From positions 1-64,000 of the forward strand of contig JAREIK010014491.1 of NCBI GenBank assembly GCA_029783825.1: a stretch of 64,000 nucleotides of DNA. The letters run 5' to 3'. The DNA is from Sapria himalayana (lineage: Eukaryota; Streptophyta; Magnoliopsida; Malpighiales; Rafflesiaceae). This document shows, piece after piece, positions 36,782 to 49,397 of this stretch. Within the stretch, counting starts at the first letter, position 1, and every line of letters begins with the position of its first letter. A program made the position numbers and the translations under genes. The notes below the pieces were generated by a model. That model was not told where the DNA came from, ran no database searches, and saw only the letters and a program-made list of their open reading frames with translations.

Positions 36782-37350
36782 CACTACAATAAAATATCAA
36801 TTTAGCTAAAGAAATTTAGCTAGGAATCATTCACTAGCTAAATAGTGAGGGATTAGCTATGGAATAATAAGGGATTTTTGATTTTACTTTGAAATAAATA
36901 CTAGCAACGGATTATTGACGGATTAGCGATAAATTAGCAATGGAAATATCTGATTGAAAATTTTTCGTTGCTAAATTTTCGTAGATTTTTGCGCAAAGAA
37001 AAATAGGAAATTTAGTAATGTATTTAGCGACGAAATTTCCTGGCTAATATATCGAGAAAATTAGTAATAGATTTAGTGACTCTAGCTATCTATATCGCGA
37101 TAAATTCCGTCACTAATATTTTCGTAGATTTCCATCCAGAGAAAACTAGAAATTTAGTGAGGATATAGTGATAGATTTTCCCAAGCTAATTATATTGAGA
37201 TAAATCTATAGCTAAATAATTATCTGAAATTTTTTTTACTATTTTATATTTTATTACAAATAATTAGTTTTTAAATTTATTTTTTCACAAAAATATATTC
37301 ATTTAGATGAGAATTTTTCCCTAGCTATTTGCACTGGGATCCTTCCGTCT
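36782..37350 (+). promoter_or_regulatory. 5' TIR and subterminal zone of element B
   Basis: The terminus is followed by TTTAGCTAGGAA, TAGCGACGAAATTTCC and TTTTCGTAGATTT-like words in several copies, the last at about 37,315 (TTTTTCCCTAGCTATTTG). This zone exists only in the right copy. Confidence 0.85.
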
Positions 37351-38675
37351 CCAATCTTTAATGATTTACTTTTTATTAATTATTATAGTTTTAATATTTT
37401 ATTTAATGTTTGTTTATTAAATATAGTCATAGTCTATAGATGAGCGATATTTGAAAGACACATTCTCCTTGTAATATTTAAAAATAGGATATTATAATAA
37501 ATCATTTAAAAAGTATGAAAATACAAAAATAACCAATATATTAATAAGACCTAAATTAACAATTTTAATAGGTATAAAATTTTTAAAAAAAGTATGCAAA
37601 AAAAAATTATTTAAAATTTTTAATTAAGAAACTTAAAATCTTGTATTAAAGTAATATTACATAATTAATTCTATAAATATAAAAATTTTTTAAGATATTT
37701 ACAAAATAAATGAAATACATTGAATTTTTTACTAATATAAAGGTAAAATAATTTATTGTATGATTAAATAGAAAATATTTACAAAAATATCTGAATTGAT
37801 GAATAAACTAGTAAATATTATATCATTATAAGTATACAAAAATTTTATTATTATAGGAACTTTTAAAAAAATAATGACTAGAAATTTGAAATCCTGATTT
37901 ATAATAAAATTAAAATTTTTCATTAAATTTTAAAAGAAAATACATTGATATTAAAAATAAATACATAGATATTAACCCTACTAAAATTTATAAGAATTAA
38001 ATAATTGAATAATATTTTTACTATTATCTTTTAATATTCAGTCTTTATTAAAATAATAAATATAACTTTTTTTAATTATCTTCTCACTTTAATTAATTTT
38101 TAGAATTTTTAAAAGTAATATATATCAATTAATCTGGCATTTTATGCTTTTAAATTATTTCATATTATCTTCATTAAAATTAATATGAATTCTTAAAAAT
38201 TTATAACTATCAAATATATATATATATATTTTTTAACATATATAGTTTATAACTTTTAGGAGAGTGACTTGAAGAAAAATCATATTTTATCTTTTCCTTG
38301 CTTTATGAAATTTAAATTTTGCAGCTATTTAATTCTTTTTTTCTAGTTGGGAGTCCAAACATCTATTTTTTAAGTTATGTATATATTTATTGTTTAATTA
38401 ATTTGATAATTAAAAATTGTAAGGTGTTTGTTTTTCATGTGTGACTTGCTACATGCATATGAACTTGTTTAAAATAATTTGATAATAAGAAAATATGAGT
38501 CTTTATGATTTTTATATTTATTGTTTATTTAATGTTTTGATAAAAAAATAAAACATTTTTGGAATTTTTATAACTTAAAAAAGACTATCTTGTTGTCCAA
38601 GAGACAACTCTGTCTCTCTCTCACGACACCGATACATCATAACCTAATAGTAGAATAAGTGATAATTCCTACAAG
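37351..38675 (+). other. AT-rich leader of element B
   Basis: Very AT-rich DNA without repeats of note, ending in a CT-rich leader (38,580-38,710). No coding frame or promoter can be fixed by eye. Confidence 0.45.
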
Positions 38676-38984
38676 CCATCTCTCTCTCCCTCTCCCCTTT
38701 CAAACTTTAAAATTTTTTCTTTTTGCTTTCCTTTATTGTTCATTCACATATTTTGCTCCTTCATCTAGTAATAGCATGATACCTATTAATCTTTATCATC
38801 CTAAATATTGCTTGGTCTATTCATGTTGATTCTGAAAACGCATTGCCTCGATAATCATGATATTTAATTTTTAAATATTCATTTGTAAATAATTTTATTT
38901 AATTATTAGTATATTTTGAAGTAATTATATGTTTCATTCAAAATAATGATTGAGCATTAATTTTTTCAAATAAAACAAGGTAAA

Positions 38985-41900
38985 ATGAATTCAGATCATT
39001 AGTGGATGTACAAAAGGTTTATGAATGAATTTTGAATCAAGATTTTTTGAGTGGGCTTGAAACATTCATCAATTTTGTGTGTAGTCTCGAGATGGATAGA
39101 TGAAGAAAAAATTAAGCATCCATGTAATAATAACAAGTGTCAAAATGTCCTTTTTCATGATGTAAACTCTATAAGAAACCATTTAGCTAAATATGGTTTT
39201 GTACCAAATTATTTTATTTGATTTATCATGGAGAAAGTACAATGGCTCGGAACATTGACCGAAACGAGGGTACTGAATCATTTGCATATGGTGAAGAAGC
39301 ATCAAACACATATCATAGAATGGTCATTGAAGCTGCTGGTGCTGACTTCAATATCTATTATGGATGAACCACATTATCTTGAAGCTCAGAAATTTTATGA
39401 TATGCTTAAAGATATAAATAATGAGTCGTTGCTTAGTTGTAAAATACATTCACAATTGTCTATTGTGACTCGACTTATGAGTATTAAGTTAGAAAATTAT
39501 ATGTCTGAAATTTTTTTGATTAGGTGACAAAACTGATGAAGGAGATTGTTCCTGATACTAATTTGGTCACTAACAACTTTTAAAACACTAAAAGTTACTA
39601 TGAGTTATGGGTTTACCAATAAAAAAATTGATTGTTATTTCAATGGATGTATATTATATTGGGGTGATGATATTGATTTATATAGCTATAGGTTTTGTTA
39701 TCATCCTCGGTTTAAGAAGGCACCTCGTGTTGCAAATATGAGACAAAAGATGAAAATTGCACTAAGATGAATTATTTTTTATTAATTTATCAATTATAGA
39801 GACTATATGTATATGCATCTAATGTTATAGAACAAGATATGAGGTGAAATCTTGAGCATGAGGTTGAAGAAGGGGTGATGCGTCATACAACCGATTCATT
39901 TGCTTGGAAGTATATTAATCATATACATCAAGATTTTGCAGCTAAAATTTGAAATGTGAGATTGTGTCTCTACACTGATGGATTTCAGCCATTTGGCCAA
40001 TCTGTACAATAATATTCAATATGGACAGTGATAGTGACACATTATAATTTACCTTCGTGGTTGTGTATGAAGCAGCAATATTTGTTTTTTTCAATATTAG
40101 TTCCATGGTCAAAAAATCCAAAAGACATGTTGTATGTTTTTTTCAGCCTCTTATAGTAGAGTTAAATCATTTGTGGGATGTTGGCATTAATACATATGAT
40201 ATCTCAAAGAAGCAAAAGTTCATTATGCTAGTGGCCATTATGTGGATGGTGACTTTCCTACATATTCAATGTTCTTTGTATGAGTACTACAAGATAATTC
40301 GTATGCCCGTATTGCATGAAAAAGTATGATGCATTTATTCTCAAATTCAGTGGTGAACAGTCATGGTTTGTTAATCATCATAAGTTTCTATCTATGAATC
40401 ATCCATTCCACCGAAATATAACTCTATTTTGAAAAAATAAAATAGAGATGAAGTTGTACCATCAGTTTGTTTAGGAGATGATATTATGACCGAGATTTAG
40501 AGTTTGGGTCTAAAGAAGGTAACTAAAAAGGATGCTACTGGAATTAATGGACCAATATACAAAATATTGGTAGGAAGAAACATAGTATTTTTTGGGACTT
40601 ACCCTATTAGAAGTCCAATTTAATTCATCATAACATGGATGTATTGCATATTGAATAAAATATGATTGATAATATTTTCAACACAGTCGTTAATGTAGAT
40701 GGAAAAATAAAAGACACTTTAAAATCAAGACAAGAGCTAAATTATTACTGATAGATATGAATTGAAACTGAATGAGGCAACAAAAAGATTTCCTAAAGCT
40801 TGTTACACATTTGATGAGAAGGTAATATTGATATTGTGTGAATAGGTTAAAAATTTGAAATTCCCTGATGGATATGTATCAAATATGGGTAGATGTGTTG
40901 ATATAAAAAATCATAAGTTATTTGGAATGAAAAGTCATGACTATCATGCATTTATTCAAAGATTAAATACTAATTGCATTATGTGAATTACCTCTTCTAA
41001 GTGTTTGGAAGGTCCTTATAGAACTTAGTTTATTCTTCAAACAGCTAATTACAACCACGATCAAAATAGATGACATAGTGAGGCTGGAGAATGACATACC
41101 ACTTATTCTTTGTAAGCTTGAAAGGATATTCCCATTGAACTTTTTTGACTCAATGAAGCATTTACCAATCCATTTGGCATATGAAGTAAGGATAGTAGGG
41201 CCAATGCAATGCAGGTGGATTTATCCTTTTGAAAGGTGAATACATATAAGTAGCTATGTTTTATTATTTCAAACATAAAGTAATATTGTAATTTAATATA
41301 ATTTAAACCTAACATTATGGTTGTAGGCATCTACGTTAGTTGAAATTGAATGTTAGAAACAAGGCAAAAGTTGAAGGTTCAATTTACAATGCATATTTAG
41401 TAGAAAAAGAATCACCATTTTGAACTTATTATTTTGAGGATCATGTCAATACAAAGAATAGATATGTGCCTCGGAATGATGAAGCTCATGTGCTGATTGA
41501 AGATGATTCTGTGGACAAGCGATCTTTCTTCAAGCACCCTAGAAGAGCATTTGGAAGAGAAAAGAAAAGATGTAATACAACTGAAGAGGTTGCACTATAT
41601 ATTGAGTATGTATAGCCAAAATGTTTACAGGTTTAATCATAGTTTAATTTTATTCTTAATAGGAATAATTAAAAATTGATATACTTTTTTCTCCCTATTT
41701 TTATATTTGTGCAGTATTTTTGTTGAACAGTTAAAAAATAGTCAAACAATAATCTCCAGTAATGAGGTCGATTATATGCTAGAAATATAATTTGCGAATT
41801 TGTTCAAAAACTATGTGAGAATTATTAAGTTTTAATTTTTTGAATTATTTAATTTATTAGTATCTTTTATTTGTTAACATCATTTGTTTAATTTATGCAA

Positions 41901-42631
41901 TAGACCAATGATCCTTTAAATGGAGATTCTAATATTTTCATTCAGAATCTAAGTAAAGGGTTGTTTAGATATGTGACAACCTATCCTGAATATTTTGTCG
42001 ATGGATATAATTTTCACAGAATCAGATATGGTTCTTCTAAAACAATAATGAATAGTGATGTATCCATTAAAGGCTCAAGTTATAGGGAAGATGAGATTGA
42101 TTATTAAAGTCAACTCATAGAAGTTATTGAGTTGGAGTATCCTGGACTTAAAAATAACAAGATTGTATTATTAAAGTGCGAGTGGTTTGATCCTAAATGA
42201 AATGCGGGTACAAAGATTAATTCAGATTATAAGCTAGTGGATATTAACCATAAATGCAGATAGAATCGATATGTGCCATTTATTATGCCAGTTCAAGCCA
42301 CTTAAGTATATTATTATACATATCTGAGTTTATCACGTGATAAGAGTGACTGGTAAGTGATTTACAAAATTGAAGCTCTATCAATTTTAAAGTACCAAGA
42401 TCTCAAAAAAGAAGTACAAACTTAGTTAGTGTACTAATATTCTAAAAAGATAACGTAAATAATAGTGAGCCTTTGCATGTAAATAATGATCTAGAAATAT
42501 TTGTGATTCAAATGGTGGCCTAAAGAAATTGAAGATGATCAATTTCTATCTGAATATGAGTTAGAACTTCCATCAGAATTAGATGGAATGTCAGAAGATA
42601 CATTGGAGGATGATAGTGATGTCGATAATTA
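38985..42631 (+). pseudogene. TNP2-type CACTA transposase of element B, full length, degenerate (right)
   Basis: ATG 38,985 opens MNSDH-stop-WMYKR, the standard start of the transposase-associated domain, whose Cys/His pattern follows at about 39,100-39,210 (DEEKIKHPCNNNKCQN, SIRNHLAKYGFVPNYF). Transposase_21 follows: DEPHYLEAQKFYDMLKD (39,363), YRFCYHPRFKKAPRVANMRQ (about 39,687), then after an intron-like ATTATAG (39,798) FAWKYINHIHQDFA, CLYTDGFQPFGQS, FFSILVPWSKNPKRHVVCF, QPLIVELNHLWDVGINTYDI (about 40,145), VGRNIVFFGTYPIRSP and HHNMDVLHIE (40,627). DUF4218 (about 40,890-41,235), an intron (41,236-41,326), DUF4216 (about 41,940-42,390) and an acidic tail (DDSDVDN, stop 42,631) complete the order. 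Many stops and frameshifts; no function expected. Confidence 0.92.
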
Positions 42632-42676
42632 AAATGTTATAATTATATTATAATATTAAAATCAAAGTCTTTTCTT

Positions 42677-43607
42677 ACCACACAGGAGGGTCAAAGTTGA
42701 GTATTGAGCATGCTTGAAATTTAGTAAAATTTTATACTTTAAAACATATATATATTTAGTGGTTGTCCTAATAGTCCAAATAAATCAAATTGTGCACAGT
42801 TTTATTAATTTTCAATATTTGTTATTTTTTGACATAATAAATACATACTCTAGGTTGGAGAATTGGGTCGAGATCCCAATCTTAATGAGATTTTCAGGAA
42901 GATGCATGTGAAGAAAGTGGATGGTTAGTTTGTTGACAAGTCACAGATGATTGCTATAAGAATTTGTTATATTTATAAAATTTTATAATATTATATAAAT
43001 TTTTAAAGTTGTTCGGAATGCAAACTATTAAATTTATTTTATGTATATCTAGAATAGTATTTATCTCTATTTTATCACAAGAACTCATGGATGAACATGA
43101 GACAGTTGCTTCTCAACAAGTTGAGGCTTCTATACATGGTCAACTAATTGACTATGATTTTATCTATTTGGAGGCCATAGAAGGTCATAAGAAGCAACGA
43201 GTGTATGGCATCAGTTCAAAGGAGTGACATTTTGTTGTGGTAGTCATGCTTCTAATTCATCTGTCACATCAATGATGGATGAGGTGGTAGAACAACTAGT
43301 AATGAAAACCAATGAACAATTTGAAGTTATAGAGACTAAAATGAAAGAGATGGATGAGTAGATATCTCATTTGAATGAAGAAATGTAGGAAATGAAAGAA
43401 GAGAATGATGAGCAGATTAATTATTTGAAGAAATAAATACTAGAAATTAAAGAAATGAATGATGAGATGAACGAAATAAATAATGATATGAAATAAATTA
43501 AGAATTTAATGCAATAGTAGATGTCCTATATGGAATCATAGTTAGCAGATTGGACATGACAGATAGCATTTTGAGATCCATCTTCAAAACCATAAAGGTG
43601 AGGCTAG
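42677..43607 (+). pseudogene. TNPA-like gene of element B, 5'-deleted (right)
   Basis: Starts inside the Transposase_24 core (GGSKLSIEHA), then GELGRDPNLNEIF, KKVDG, MDEHETVASQQVEASIHGQL, and a coiled-coil tail longer than that of element A with duplicated KEMNDEM/KEMDE words (43,340-43,500). Stop TAG 43,607. Compared with A about 1.1 kb carrying the N-terminal exons is missing, in both arms, so the deletion predates the palindrome. Confidence 0.85.
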
Positions 43608-44105
43608 CACAAATGCACCAACTAATAATGAGGATGTTTTTCTATTAGAATTATTTCTGAACTATTTTTTGATTTTTGTCTGTGTAGCTAATTAGGATGA
43701 GATTTGTTTGGAGGTATCATTTTTCTTTATTTTGATTTTGTTCTTTGCTTTTCCGATTAACCTAATCATGAATCCTTGCAGGACATCTGATGTGAAACAC
43801 AAAAAAAATTATGATTTAAAGCCTTTAGACATTGCCACTATCCCATTTTACTTATCTCAGCAGGATCAAAAGAGGTCGAGCTTCTATTATCTTCATTATT
43901 TCTGAAACATTTATTTTTGCACACACACACTCTCTCTTTCTAAACATCATTGCTAGCAATCTTTTAGATATCTATTTAATTAATATGACTATAAACTCAA
44001 ATTCGTGTTTGTTCATGTCTATAATAACTTTTTTTATAAATCTGTGAATATATTTGTATGTACTCGAATATTTGGGTAAATTTTAGCCTAATATAGGTAT
44101 ATAAA
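43608..44105 (+). other. 3' untranslated region of element B, shared with A
   Basis: Collinear with 15,070-15,569 of element A: TAATCATGAATCCTTGCAGG against TATGAATCTTTGTAGG, TTGTTCATGTCTATAATA, and GGGTAAATTTTAGCCTAATA. A plausible acceptor TTGCAGG near 43,782 hints at a further exon. The open frames here (for example 43,708-43,905) have no recognised domain. Confidence 0.6.
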
Positions 44106-44636
44106 AGGATTGTCTTGTCCTCCTAATGCTGGGAATAGCATGTTAGCTTCTAAAGTTGTGATATGAACAAAAAAATTCTGGTCCCACGCAGATCCAAGTT
44201 TCTTTTTATGTAGTGCATATTATTTTTATGGATTGCATATTGAATTGTTCTGCAGTTATGTTGACACTAACAACAAATTGAGATTCCTTGCTCCGAACCA
44301 AGAGATGAACCATATGGCAATAGAAGCTACATGGTTGATGGACTAATACAATGAAACTAAGTAATCAAAATGATTGATGCAAGCACAAGGAGAGGAAAAA
44401 AATGTTCTAAGAAAGCCGCACGGAAGCATGGAGCTATGGGGGGTGGCAGGGCAGAGCCTGGCTCGTGGCTTGTCTTCCAGGTTTTCCTCTAAGAGTTTTC
44501 AGATATATTTTCGTAAATTTAAAAAATTTTTGTATTTCTTATTTATGTTGATAGTAAAGTTTTGTGCCATCTTTGTGAAGTATAAATGGGATAATAGTAA
44601 TTTCTTGTAGTTATGTGCCATCTGAGGTTATGTGAT
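44106..44636 (+). other. Unique cassette of element B, possible captured sequence (right)
   Basis: Begins after GGTATATAAAAG and ends before the AT palindromes. GC-richer core near 44,400-44,490 (GCCGCACGGAAGCATGG; GGGGGTGGCAGGGC). A frame with MNHMAIEATWLMD is shared with the left copy. Not recognised; it could be an acquired host fragment. Confidence 0.55.
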
Positions 44637-45290
44637 TACATATATGTACATATATACTACAGTATAATGTACATATAAGTACATATATACTATAGTATTA
44701 TATGTAAATATATACTTTAGTATATAAGTTCATATATACTATAGTATATATGTACATATATACAGTAGTAATATATACTCAGTATATAATATATATATAT
44801 ACTTAGTATATAATGTACATATATACTATAGTATATATACTACAGTATATACTATAGTATCAAAATAGTATCAAAACATAACTTTTGATAAATGTACATA
44901 TATACTGAGTATATATATTATAGAATAAAAAGTAGCATATATACTGCAAAATATACTATAGTATATAAACTAAATTATATATTGTAGTATGTGCTACATA
45001 TAAACTATAGTATATATGTAAATTTATCAAAGTTATGTTTGATACTATAGAATTTATGTACATACTACAGTATATATACTATAGTATGTACTATAGTATA
45101 GTATAGGATATACGTACATATATATGTACGTATAATACTATAGTACATATGTACATATATATGTACATATAATACTATAGTATTATATGTAAATTTATAC
45201 ATACATATATATGTAGATATAATACTTTAGTATTCTATGTAACTAGTAAAATGCTAGTATATATGTACATATACACTGTAGTATTTAATA
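44637..45290. repeat. AT palindrome array in element B (right)
   Basis: Mirror of 29,090-29,772 with similar GTACATATATAC and TACTATAGTA words. Confidence 0.9.
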
Positions 45291-45349
45291 ATTATCAAAA
45301 TAGAACTTTTATTATTTATTAATTTTGATTTTATTAACTAGTTTAATTT

Positions 45350-45575
45350 TTGTACTGCTATGGTACAACAATGTTCCCCATACGAAGCTTGTAGAAGTGA
45401 AGAAATGTTTCACTAGACATGACGTGCTATGACTATGACAGCTTTGTTGCAGCAGAAAGATGGAGATCGGAGGAGTTAGGAGAGATTAAGAAACATCAAT
45501 TTCATGGATAGATTATACTTTATATACTATTTTTAGATACATTGATGAAAAAGATATAATAAAATTTTGTTATGT
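45350..45575 (+). repeat. Conserved 3' block of the A/B family (right B)
   Basis: Contains CATACGAAGCTTGTAGAAG (45,380-45,400), GATCGGAGGAG and ATAGATTATACTTTATA. Same block as in element A modules and at 2,640-2,880. Confidence 0.8.
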
Positions 45576-45871
45576 TTTTGTTTTAACTATGTAAAATATT
45601 GTATCAGAATGATTTATTATCTAATTTTAATTTTTGTAATTATACATTATCATATAAAGTTTTTGTTTTACATTTTATTCAATTTAGCTAGGGGATATTT
45701 CATAGCTAATATATTTTAGCTAGGATATTTTTCCTGAGTTAATTTTTAGTGATGAGAACTTTAGCATGGGAAAGGTTCCGTCATTAATCGGTTGTTATTC
45801 CACTTTAGTGACGGAAAAATCCCATTTAGCTAGGGAATTTTCCCTATTTATTTGGGATTTTTATTGTATTG

Positions 45872-45973
45872 TCTATTTTTCATTCTATCTTTCAATGTCT
45901 ATTTATTTATTTGTCAATCTATATATTTATATGTATGCCTATCTGTCTATTTTTCTATTTGTCTATCTAATTG

Positions 45974-46044
<71 letters not shown>
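45872..46044 (+). repeat. CTAT tract and long (TA)n next to element B (right)
   Basis: CTAT-like units from the element end to about 45,977, then about 66 bp of pure alternating TA. The left arm has only about 18 bp of TA here. Confidence 0.92.
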
Positions 46045-46047
<3 letters not shown>

Positions 46048-46855
46048 TCATTAGTATTATTCAATTTTTTGATTTTTGTTAAACAGAGGTCGAGCCTAGA
46101 TGAAAGATTTTAGATTTTCGGATTAGAGAGAGAGAAGGTAATCATAAAACATAAAATACCCATAAAATAGTGAGGTAGATCATGTGCACGGTGCACCACA
46201 TTCTAGTTCAAAATTCCAAACCTGAGTTGAGAGTCCCGAAAAGCCGAGCCGAATGACGAAATCCCGAGTCCTGAGAGAAAGAAGAGCAAGAACTTTGAAA
46301 GAATTTTGAGTGTGAGAATAAAAGTTTATGAAAAACATAAATGTTATTGAGAGGTGGGGGGATTTTAAAGATTAAAAAAAAATTTTTAAAAAAGTAATTT
46401 TTATGTTTTTTTAATTTTTTATTTAAATTTAGGGATTAGAATCATGAGGGCCATCGGATTCTATCCCCTAGCCATTGGAGACAAAATAAAATGGATGATA
46501 TTCAAATTTTATTTTTTTAACCCGTTGGGGGGGGGATTCGGGTAGGGCGGGACCGCGGGTCGGGTCGGAGTGGAATCGGAGCCATACCCACGCATTTTCT
46601 CTATCCGAATGGCTCTACTCTAGTGATGAGGTAGGGTACGGGACATGTCCCCAAGTTGGAGGGTCGTGCCATGGGCCACTGAACTGTGCCAGGTCAGAAA
46701 TGGCACGAGGTTCTAGTTGTCCTCGGCAAGGCACGATTAGTGTCCGTGCCCAGGCACGGACGGGCCTGGGCATAGAAAATTCCAGTGCCGGGCTAGCCCA
46801 GGCATGGTCTAATCATGATGTGCCTGTGTCGTGCCTAGATGGCCCAGCCCAGTTG

Positions 46856-46862
<7 letters not shown>
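46045..46862 (-). mobile_element. 5' terminal fragment of a hAT-like transposon, right copy
   Basis: Reverse complement of 27,554-28,383 with scattered substitutions. The minus-strand end reads GGTATCAACTGGGCTGGGCC. The TATA position (46,362-46,370) is mutated. Confidence 0.65.
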
Positions 46863-46888
<26 letters not shown>

Positions 46889-46991
46889 CTGTGTATTTAA
46901 GCATCTATATATCAATCAATCAATCTATCTATATCTATCTATTTGACGACTTGTCTATCAACCTATCTATCTATATGATTATTAATCTAGT

Positions 46992-47047
<56 letters not shown>

Positions 47048-47931
47048 CTATTTATATATCTATCATATGTCTATCTATCTATCTATCTATATATCTATTT
47101 GTATATTTATCTAATATCTATTATATAATTATCTATTTATTTGTCTATCTATCTTTCTATTCATCTATCTATCTATCTGTCTATCAATCTATCTTTCTAT
47201 CTATGTATTTATATCTCTACCTAACCATCCATCTATCTATCTATCTATCAATATATGTATTAATTTAAATATCTATTTGTCTATTTTATATTTGTATATT
47301 CGTCTATATATCTATCTATCTAGTTGTCTCTCTATGTATATATCTATTTATCTTTCTTTCTAACTAATTATCTATCTATCTTTATATCTATCTATATATC
47401 TATCTATCTCTCTATCTATCTATTTATCTATCTATCTTTGTGTCTATTTGTCTATCGATCTATCTAACTATCTATTTGTTTGTCTTTCTATATGTCTATT
47501 GATTTATCTTTCTATATCTTTATTTGTGTAAATTCCTATTGGTCTCTTTATCTAAATGTCTATAAGTCTATTTATTTGTCTATCTGTGTATCTATCTATC
47601 TATATATCTATCTGTCGATCTATATATGTCTATCTATCTAACTCACTATCAAGTTATCTATTTATCTGTTTATATGTATATCTATGTATTTATCTATTTT
47701 TTATCTATCTATCTATCTTCTATCTATGTTTTAACCTGTCTTTCTATATGTCTTTCTATCTATCTGTCTATATAATAATTATCTATCTGTTGATATGTCT
47801 ATCTATCTATATGTCTATTTGTCTATCTATTTATCCATCTATCTGGCTATTTGTGTATTAGTCTATCTATTTATCTATATCTATCTATTGATCTATATAT
47901 TTAATTATCCATCCATCTATCTATTTTTATC

Positions 47932-47964
<33 letters not shown>

Positions 47965-49397
47965 CTATCAATTAATAAATCCTAATATCAATTTAATTAT
48001 ATTATTTATCAATCTTTCTATCTAATTATCTATCTATCTGTCTGTCAATTTGTGTATCTATCTATCAATCTATAATCTATATATCTATATCTATCTATCT
48101 ATTATCTTTCCATCTATCTAATTATCTATTTATCTATCTATCTATATACATGTCTATTTGTCTATCTATCTATCTATCTATATATCTGTCTAGCTATCTA
48201 TATTTCTATCAATCTATATATATATATATTAATCTATTTATTTATATATTTATCTATCTAGCTAGCTATCAATCTATCGATCTATCGATCTATCAATCTC
48301 TCTCTCTCTCTCTACATATCTATCTATCTAACTATCTAACAAACTATCTCTCTATCTATTTACCTTTTTATCTATCTATCTATCTATCTGTCTAACTATC
48401 TTTCTATCTATCTATATGTCTATCTATCTAGTTATTTATCTTTCTATTTATCTATCTATCTATCTTTCTATCTATCTATCTATCTATTTTTCTTTCTTTC
48501 TTTCTTTTTATCTATTAATATATTTATCAAATTATCTATCTATTTTCTATCTAATTATATATAGATCTACTTGTTTATCTATCTATCTATCTAAATATCT
48601 ATTTGTTTATATGTCTTTCTATCTGTCGATCTATCTATCTATCTCTTTGTACATCTATCTATCTATCTGTTTATCTATCTATCTATCTATTCATCCATCT
48701 ATCCATATATCCATCTAACCATCTATACATCAATCGATATATTCATCTATCCATCTAACCACCTATCCATATATCCTTTTAACTAACTAACTATCTATCT
48801 ATCCAACTATCCATATATGCATCTATCCATCTATCCACCTATCTAGCTATCCATCTATCGATCTATCCATCTATACATTTTTCCATCTATCCATCTATCC
48901 ATTTTTCCATCTGTCCTTTATCCTTCTTTCAAACTATCCATCTATCCATACACCTATCCATATAATCATCTTTCTATCTATCCATCAACCCATCTATCCA
49001 TCTTTTTATTTATTTATCGAACCATCTATCAATCTAAGCATCTATCCATTTATCCATCTTTCATTCTATCCTTCTATCCATCTATCCATCTTTCTATCTA
49101 TCCATCTAACCATCTATCCATCTATGCATCTTTTCTTCTATACTTCTATTCATCTATATATCTATCTATGTACCTATTTTTCTATTTATTTCTCTATCAA
49201 TTTGTCTATCATTCTATTTGTCATTTTATCAAAGTGACTATCTATGAATCTGTTTATCTATCTATCTGTCTGTCTATCTATCTTTCATTCTATATGTTTA
49301 TTTGACTACCTGCAAATTATCTATCTATTTGCCTATCTATATTTCTGTCTATCTATCTATATTTGTATCTATCTATCTATCTATATGTTTATTTATC
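46863..49397 (-). repeat. 2.5-kb tetranucleotide array (right)
   Basis: CTAT units on the plus strand, mirror of 25,048-27,553. Includes (TA)n at 46,863-46,888 and 46,998-47,044 and the CCATCTATCCATCTA-rich subregion at 48,680-49,150. Ends at the ATC duplication of element C'. Confidence 0.96.

Larger units (their letters stand above)
35699..38675. other. Single-copy spacer at the palindrome centre
   Basis: These 2,976 bp have no mirror partner in the window. From left to right they hold a GA-rich tract (to about 35,905), anonymous DNA (35,906-36,190), about 590 bp resembling the AT-rich satellite of element C in minus orientation (36,191-36,781), and the 5' TIR, subterminal repeats and AT-rich leader of the right-hand element B (from 36,782). 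The spacer is therefore the part of element B and its old flank that the left arm does not share. Confidence 0.9.
36782..45871 (+). mobile_element. CACTA element B, right copy, with both ends, 9,090 bp
   Basis: The 5' terminus is CACTACAATAAAA at 36,782 and the 3' terminus, inverted at 45,871, is CAATACAATAAAA. The 13-base ends differ only at position 3. Subterminal TTAGCTAGG words lie at both ends. Flanks are CAT on the left and TCT on the right, so no target duplication is preserved, which may mean decay or a rearranged end. Genes: TNP2 (38,985-42,631) and a 5'-deleted TNPA (42,677-43,607). Confidence 0.9.
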
